Shown here one piece after another: positions 8,025-11,782 of a stretch of DNA of 11,782 nt (the first letter of the stretch is position 1; every line of letters starts with the position of its first letter). Origin of the DNA: Saccoglossus kowalevskii (lineage: Eukaryota; Hemichordata; Enteropneusta; Harrimaniidae). The stretch lies in the NCBI RefSeq assembly GCF_000003605.2, contig NW_003156736.1, forward strand, positions 20,114 to 31,895, in the 5' to 3' direction. Below the pieces are notes generated by a model that saw only the letters and a program-made list of their open reading frames with translations, did not search any database and was not told where the DNA came from. The position numbers and the translations under genes are program-made.

Positions 8025-8827
8025 TTACTCGATCTTAGGTCTCCAGCCGCTGATAAACTTGTTTAGCTTAAGTGCGTGGAACGCCGACATTCCTAGATCC
8101 CCGGTCAATAGCGAAGTATCCAACGAGCAAAGAATGTCTCCATCAATTGTATTTTCTTTGAATGTTTTCACGTACTGACTCATTTGCAATGATTCTAAGC
8201 ACTCGCAAACTTCCGCTACTGAGATTCCATGTAGATTATCGGGAAACGTTGTCTTGCTGGATGTGGCATTTTGTGTAGCAGACTCAGGTTTTCGAGCGGG
8301 AAGCGGTTTTTTCGCCGGCACCGGTTTCTCGGGGCGAGCAGGGGCTACATCCTTCGTGGCATAATCAGGCGGTGGTAATAAAGGTTTGGACTGAGGCAGC
8401 ACTTGTTCTGTTGCAGCTGGTGATACTAGCTCTACTGCATTTGGGGGAAGCTTTGACGGGAGGGACATTCTCTTATACATAGAAGGCTTCATACCAGGTA
8501 CAAGTTCCTGATAAGGCGACTGTGTCTCTGGTTTGCCTAATCCTGCGTAATTTAATGAGTCAAACGACACCTGCGTTGTCAAAGGAGGGCGCGTGTCTGT
8601 CTGGGCATCCGTCTGTTTGTGTGTGTCTACCGGCGGTTCTGTTTTTTTCGCAAAGTCGTACTCATCAAGTGTATGATACTCGCCTTGTGTTTCGGATAAA
8701 TTGGGAAGGGTTTCATAATCGTTTCTACTACGAATTCGCACTTGCATTTTGGGTTCAATTTCTTCGTATATGTCTTGCCCATCCGCCTTCTTTTCTTTCA
8801 CTTCGTTCGTGCCATATATGGAGATGT
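8025..8827 (-). CDS. minus gene, terminal coding exon (linker and SAM)
   Basis: 803 nt after a TATCGCCACAG acceptor, entered in phase 1. It begins ISIYGTNEV and reaches DIYEEIEP 20 residues after the junction, against 17 residues in the plus gene. The shared DIS start (GAC completed across the junction from G|AC), YEEI, PPPDY and GWRPK show that it is the counterpart of 3665-4800. Confidence 0.9.
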
Positions 8828-10670
8828 CTGTGGCGATAAAGTACCCAAATATTGTTACTTGGACATTGACATTTAATATTTATATTCACAATTTATAATA
8901 ATTAACACTGTGTTTATAAACTTCACATGTGCGTAAGCCTCTGTTCACTGATTGGTTCTTACTGACATGACCATAACAGCAATTGGCCCCAAGACATACT
9001 TCAGTAGACTGCTTTTAATGATGTGATTATTTTAAGATAAGTCTGATTAAGAAGCGTGTGGGACTCACATGAAATGAAATCTTCATCGCTTATTATGACG
9101 TGTATGTTGTGTGCCCTCATCGTATCCCTTTTCTGTCCGCATCTCTGCCATTCAAAATATTGACTCTCACAATAATAGGAAGCCATATTACGGGAGAAGG
9201 CAGTGAAAACAATCACTCCCTTCAATGACCCCCTAACTATATATATATTATCGAAGTGTAATGCCTGATAATGCAGCTTACCATTTTGTCCAACGTCGTG
9301 TGTGAAATCGACATTTGATTCAACGAATTGGGTTCTCCGAAACTTCCACTCTTTCCACTGTGTCTTGGTTCCACCCACCAATCCCTCAGCGACAGCCACC
9401 TCGGCCAAGATATACATCGGTAGAATCAATGGCATTTTGCTGATGCTGTCTGCAGACGTAAATTAAATTCATTTATTCATGTCAAGTGGTCGTAATGCAA
9501 TATATTTCGATACAAAATCATCTGCATTTAGAATTTATCAAGCACCCTCACTCTGTAGATTCGAAGATAAATAGTGTATGTACAAAACAAAATGGTTTCC
9601 CATGGTTGCTATATCAACAGCAACAACAATACCAAAACATCATCAGCATTATCAGTATCAATCAGCATGAACAATAGCCAACCCTGTTTTGTCATGAGCT
9701 TACAATTCGATATCCGTGAAATCCAATATACCTTAGTTGTAAATGGCCGCCGAGATCTCGAAAGAGCCACGAGACTTGTGTCTGCCCCTCAAATAGTGTT
9801 CGTATCATATCATATCACCCACTCATACCACCATGTCTACTCCTCCAAATAGTATGTCCACATAGATCAGGAAAACTGTGGACGTGTTGATGAGAAAGAA
9901 CGGAATACTATTTGGGGACAGAACAAGTCCCGCGGCCTTCTCGCTCCCAACTAGCGAGATCTTGATGGCTATTTGCTATTTTCTATTCAAGTAGCTTTTT
10001 TTCCCAGCCATTCAGAGTGCCCTTCCCAGTGTACTCAACAATAGCCGGTGCATAAATACGTAGACAGCACAGAATTCTGTGCTATTGCTGATTGGCTGTC
10101 TCTATGACTTCGATGCATTACCATGGGAACTCGCATGCGCAGACCGAACCTTACATGAGGCCCACTCACAGCCCTCCAGACTAGTATATTATTCGTAGAC
10201 TTTGGAGGATTTTTCAAAGTTTTACGATAATAGACAGCATCTAATCTACTATTCAGGTTGTTAGCAATTAATTAATGCGACGGTGTCTACTCTCATTTCA
10301 TTCGACAAAGTAATTTCATGTCACTGGGATTTACGCATAAAATCAGAAAATGTAAATAATTGTTCATATTATACAGTACATTCTTATAAAAAAAAAAGAT
10401 TTAGACTTCCATTTATTGTTCCTCTAGCTTTGTACATCGTTTTGCTTCACTTTACAGATAGTTAATACTAGTATGCATTCTTACCTAGAGTCATAGAATT
10501 ACCGCCTAAATAAGTGATATCGTGACTTCGTAAAAGAGTCAGGTTCCCAAAGCTGTACCCCATTTTTTCAGTTCCATCGATGCTGATTGATAGGTCTTGC
10601 TTATCCATTCGTATCTTCTGTGGTAATGAAAACTTCTCAAGGATTTCCTCAACGGTGAACGTTTTTCTCA
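8025..10670 (-). CDS. GAREM: GAREM-like adaptor paralogue, partial (last three coding exons)
   Basis: Join on the minus strand of 10670-10485, 9449-9282 and 8827-8025: 385 residues plus TAA, entered in phase 1, so the start and about 90 residues of the CABIT domain are missing to the right. Residues 1-118 are the C-terminal half of CABIT (EEILEKFSLP; PMYILAEVAVAEG). Residues 119-315 are a linker with tyrosines at 139 (YEEI), 156 (YETL), 169 (YHTL), 175 (YDFA), 212, 224 (YQEL) and 274 (in PPPDY), plus a Pro/Lys run (RPEKPVPAKKPLPARKP) that may bind SH3 domains. Residues about 316-381 are a SAM domain ending FISGWRPKIE. By eye about 25 of 67 SAM positions match the plus-strand gene. Known family role: adaptor in receptor tyrosine kinase signalling to ERK. 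The linker is over 100 residues shorter than in the neighbour but has a denser set of YxxL-type tyrosines. Confidence 0.87.
8828..9281 (-). other. intron between the last two coding exons of the minus gene
   Basis: 454 bp, phase 1, donor AAATG|GTAAGC, acceptor CGCCACAG. The equivalent plus-gene intron is 159 bp. The open frame of the upstream exon runs on into this intron by chance. Nothing else is seen apart from a short AT dinucleotide run near 9240. Confidence 0.75.
9282..9449 (-). CDS. minus gene, penultimate coding exon (CABIT end)
   Basis: 168 nt, the same length and phases as the plus-gene exon at 3338-3505. Acceptor TTTACGTCTGCAG, donor AAATG|GTAAGC. It encodes SISKMPLILPMYILAEVAV, then an EGLVGG turn, a Trp pair (QWKEW) and SNVDFTHDVGQN. 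PMY lies at the same residue offset from the junction as in the plus gene, which fixes the acceptor over the CAG five bases downstream. Confidence 0.87.
9741..9974. mobile_element. MITE-like foldback element with long terminal inverted repeats
   Basis: The left arm 9741-9801 and the right arm 9903-9974 are imperfect reverse complements. Matching blocks include AAATGGCC/AAATAGCC, AGATCTCG in both, ACTTGTGTCTG/ACTTGTTCTGTC, CCCC, and AAATAGTGTTC/AAATAGTATTC. The right arm has about 10 extra bases. A nested stem lies inside: CCAAATAGTAT at 9845-9855 pairs with ATACTATTTGG at 9905-9915, and GTCCACA pairs with TGTGGAC within it. With 234 bp, no coding capacity and intronic location, this fits a non-autonomous DNA transposon. 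Target-site duplications could not be fixed and the outer ends may extend a few bases. Confidence 0.65.
10038..10101. repeat. palindrome cluster
   Basis: A perfect 18-bp palindrome AGCACAGAATTCTGTGCT at 10066-10083 overlaps two other inverted pairs: CAATAGC (10038 region) with GCTATTG (10081-10087), and AGACAGC (10062-10068) with GCTGTCT (10095-10101). The alternative pairings share strands, so several mutually exclusive hairpins could form. It may be the core of a second foldback element. Confidence 0.7.
10485..10670 (-). CDS. minus gene, CABIT exon (counterpart of plus exon 3)
   Basis: 186 nt after a TTCTTTTTCAG acceptor, entered in phase 1. It encodes RKTFTVEEILEKFSLPQKI, then FGNLTLLRSHDITYLGGNS, and leaves in phase 1 at CTAG|GTAAGA. 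It aligns with 2461-2658 of the plus gene and is four codons shorter. The first codon is split (N|TG), so the apparent start there is an exon boundary and not an initiator. Confidence 0.85.
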
Positions 10671-10712
10671 CTGAAAAAGAATGAATCTGTGATTTTTGAC
10701 CATTAATTGTTA

Positions 10713-11782
10713 ATCATGCGGATGTCCGATCACTTGGATGTCATCACTGATAATGTGGATGTCGTCACTGTTCATGTCGATGTCATTGCTGATCGTGTGG
10801 ATTTCGTTGATCGTGTGATCTTGTTAATGATCTTGAATCATGTGCTGTTTATGTGGATATCATAACTGATCATGTGGATGTCATCGCTTATCATGTGGAT
10901 GTCATCACTGATCATGTGCATACAATTGCTTATCATGTGGATGTCATCAGTGATCATGTGCATACAATCGCTTATCATGTGGATGTCATCACTGATCATG
11001 TGGATGCCATCGCTTATCATGTGGATGTCATCACTGATCATGTGCATACAATCGCTTATCATGTGGATGTCATCACTGATCATGTGGATGCCATCGCTTA
11101 TCATGTGGATGTCATCACTGATCATGTGGATGCCATCGCTTATCATGTGGGTGTCATCACTGATCATGTGGATGCCATCACTTATCATGTGGGTGCCATC
11201 ACTGATCATGTTGGTGCCATCGCTTATCATGTGGATGTCATCACTGATCATGTGGATGTCGTCGCTGATCATGTAGATGTCATCACTGATCATGTGGATG
11301 CCGTCGCTTATCATGTGGATTTCATCACTGATCATGTAGATGTCATCACTGATCATGTAGATGCAATCGCTTATCATGTGGATGTCATTGCGGATCGTGT
11401 GGATTTCGTTGATCGTGTGATCTTGTTAATTATCTTGAATCATGTGCTGTTTATGTGGATATCATCACTGATCATGTGGATGCCATCGCTTATCATGTGG
11501 ATGTCATCACTGATCATGTGCATACAATCGCTTATCATGTGGATGTCATCACTGATCATGTGGATGCCATCGCTTATCATGTGGGTGTCATCACTGATCA
11601 TGTGGATGCCGTCGCTTATCATGTGGGTGTCATCACTGATCATGTGGATGCCATCACTTATCATGTGGGTGCCATCACTGATCATGTTGGTGCCATCGCT
11701 TATCATGTGGATGTCATCACTGATCATGTGGATGTCGTCGCTGATCATGTAGATGTCATCACTGATCATGTGGATGCCGTCG
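10713..11782. repeat. large 21/42-bp minisatellite with about 602-bp higher-order period
   Basis: About 50 units of 21 bp fill the right end and run off the window. Two unit types, both starting CATGTGGATG, alternate: one ends TCATCACTGAT, the other CCATCGCTTAT, giving a 42-bp dimer. Variants include CATGTGCATACAATCG. A non-canonical block (GGATTTCGTTGATCGTGTGA, then TTGTTAAT, then TCATGTGCTG) at about 10799-10850 recurs at 11401-11452, 602 bp later. Because 21 is a multiple of 3 and units lack stops in several frames, long open frames arise on both strands (HVDVITD-type and MISDDIH-type heptads); these are treated as non-coding. By position it should lie in an upstream intron of the minus gene. 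Confidence 0.93.

Larger units (their letters stand above)
9450..10484 (-). other. intron of the minus gene carrying a foldback element
   Basis: 1,035 bp, phase 1, donor CTAG|GTAAGA, acceptor GTCTGCAG. It is enlarged relative to the 679-bp plus-gene counterpart. It contains the MITE-like element (9741-9974), the palindrome cluster (10038-10101) and a CAG/CAA/CAT-rich stretch near 9614-9668. No exon is seen; the 60-92-residue open frames here are low-complexity chance frames. Confidence 0.75.

Noticed and set aside
9001-9281. continuation of the minus-strand open frame past the penultimate exon
   Set aside because: It has no counterpart in the paralogue after the GTAAGC donor; the homologous exon ends at the same residue and phase.
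10838-11377. 179-residue repeat protein on the minus strand (MISDDIH heptads)
   Set aside because: Same tandem array; it is not joined by splice sites in the phase needed by the GAREM-like exon at 10670.
10853-11752. 299-residue repeat protein on the plus strand (HVDVITD heptads)
   Set aside because: It is produced by a 21-bp minisatellite that is open in several frames on both strands, without non-repeat coding sequence or a clear start.
10713-11782. CRISPR-like array at the right end
   Set aside because: Units are head to tail without unique spacers, and the gene context is eukaryotic.

Overview
This window is eukaryotic nuclear DNA from an animal, most likely an invertebrate. Coding sequence is split into exons with GT..AG introns of about 150 to 1,000 bp, the non-coding DNA is AT-rich, and minisatellites and a foldback element sit inside introns. 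The phylum cannot be decided from the sequence; a marine invertebrate or non-vertebrate chordate would fit. No bacterial, phage, CRISPR, tRNA or rRNA signal was found.

The window holds two related genes arranged tail to tail. Both look like GAREM-family adaptors (CABIT domain, long disordered tyrosine- and proline-rich linker, C-terminal SAM domain ending in GWRPK). The plus-strand gene appears complete: five coding exons between 1411 and 4800, joined to a 590-residue protein. The minus-strand gene enters from the right edge. Its last three coding exons (10670-10485, 9449-9282, 8827-8025) give 385 residues, and its first exons (start and N-terminal half of the CABIT domain) lie beyond the window. 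The two genes share intron positions and phases, an identical 168-nt penultimate exon, a YEEI motif soon after the last exon junction, a PPPDY motif and the same C-terminus, so they are almost certainly old paralogues.

Layout: 1-1410 upstream/5' region of the plus gene with a few possible promoter motifs; 1411-4800 plus gene, with a 41-bp minisatellite in intron 3; 4801 to about 5520 likely 3' UTR, with a hairpin and an AATAAA; about 5230-5500 a TATA-box plus poly(A)-signal module that could be a degraded LTR; 4977-5103 and 5767-5865 two diverged copies of one repeat; 5870-8024 AT-rich intergenic DNA and the minus gene's 3' UTR; 8025-10670 minus gene exons and introns, with a MITE-like foldback (9741-9974) and a palindrome cluster (10038-10101) in one intron; 10713 to the right edge a large 21/42-bp minisatellite with a higher-order period of about 602 bp, inferred to lie in an upstream intron of the minus gene.

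Functionally, GAREM proteins are known from vertebrates as cytoplasmic adaptors that are tyrosine-phosphorylated downstream of receptor tyrosine kinases and feed into GRB2/SHP2-ERK signalling. The two genes here probably encode parallel adaptors with different linkers. They show Src-type SH2 (YEEI) and WW-type (PPDY) ligand motifs but no GRB2-type YxN motif in the visible parts.
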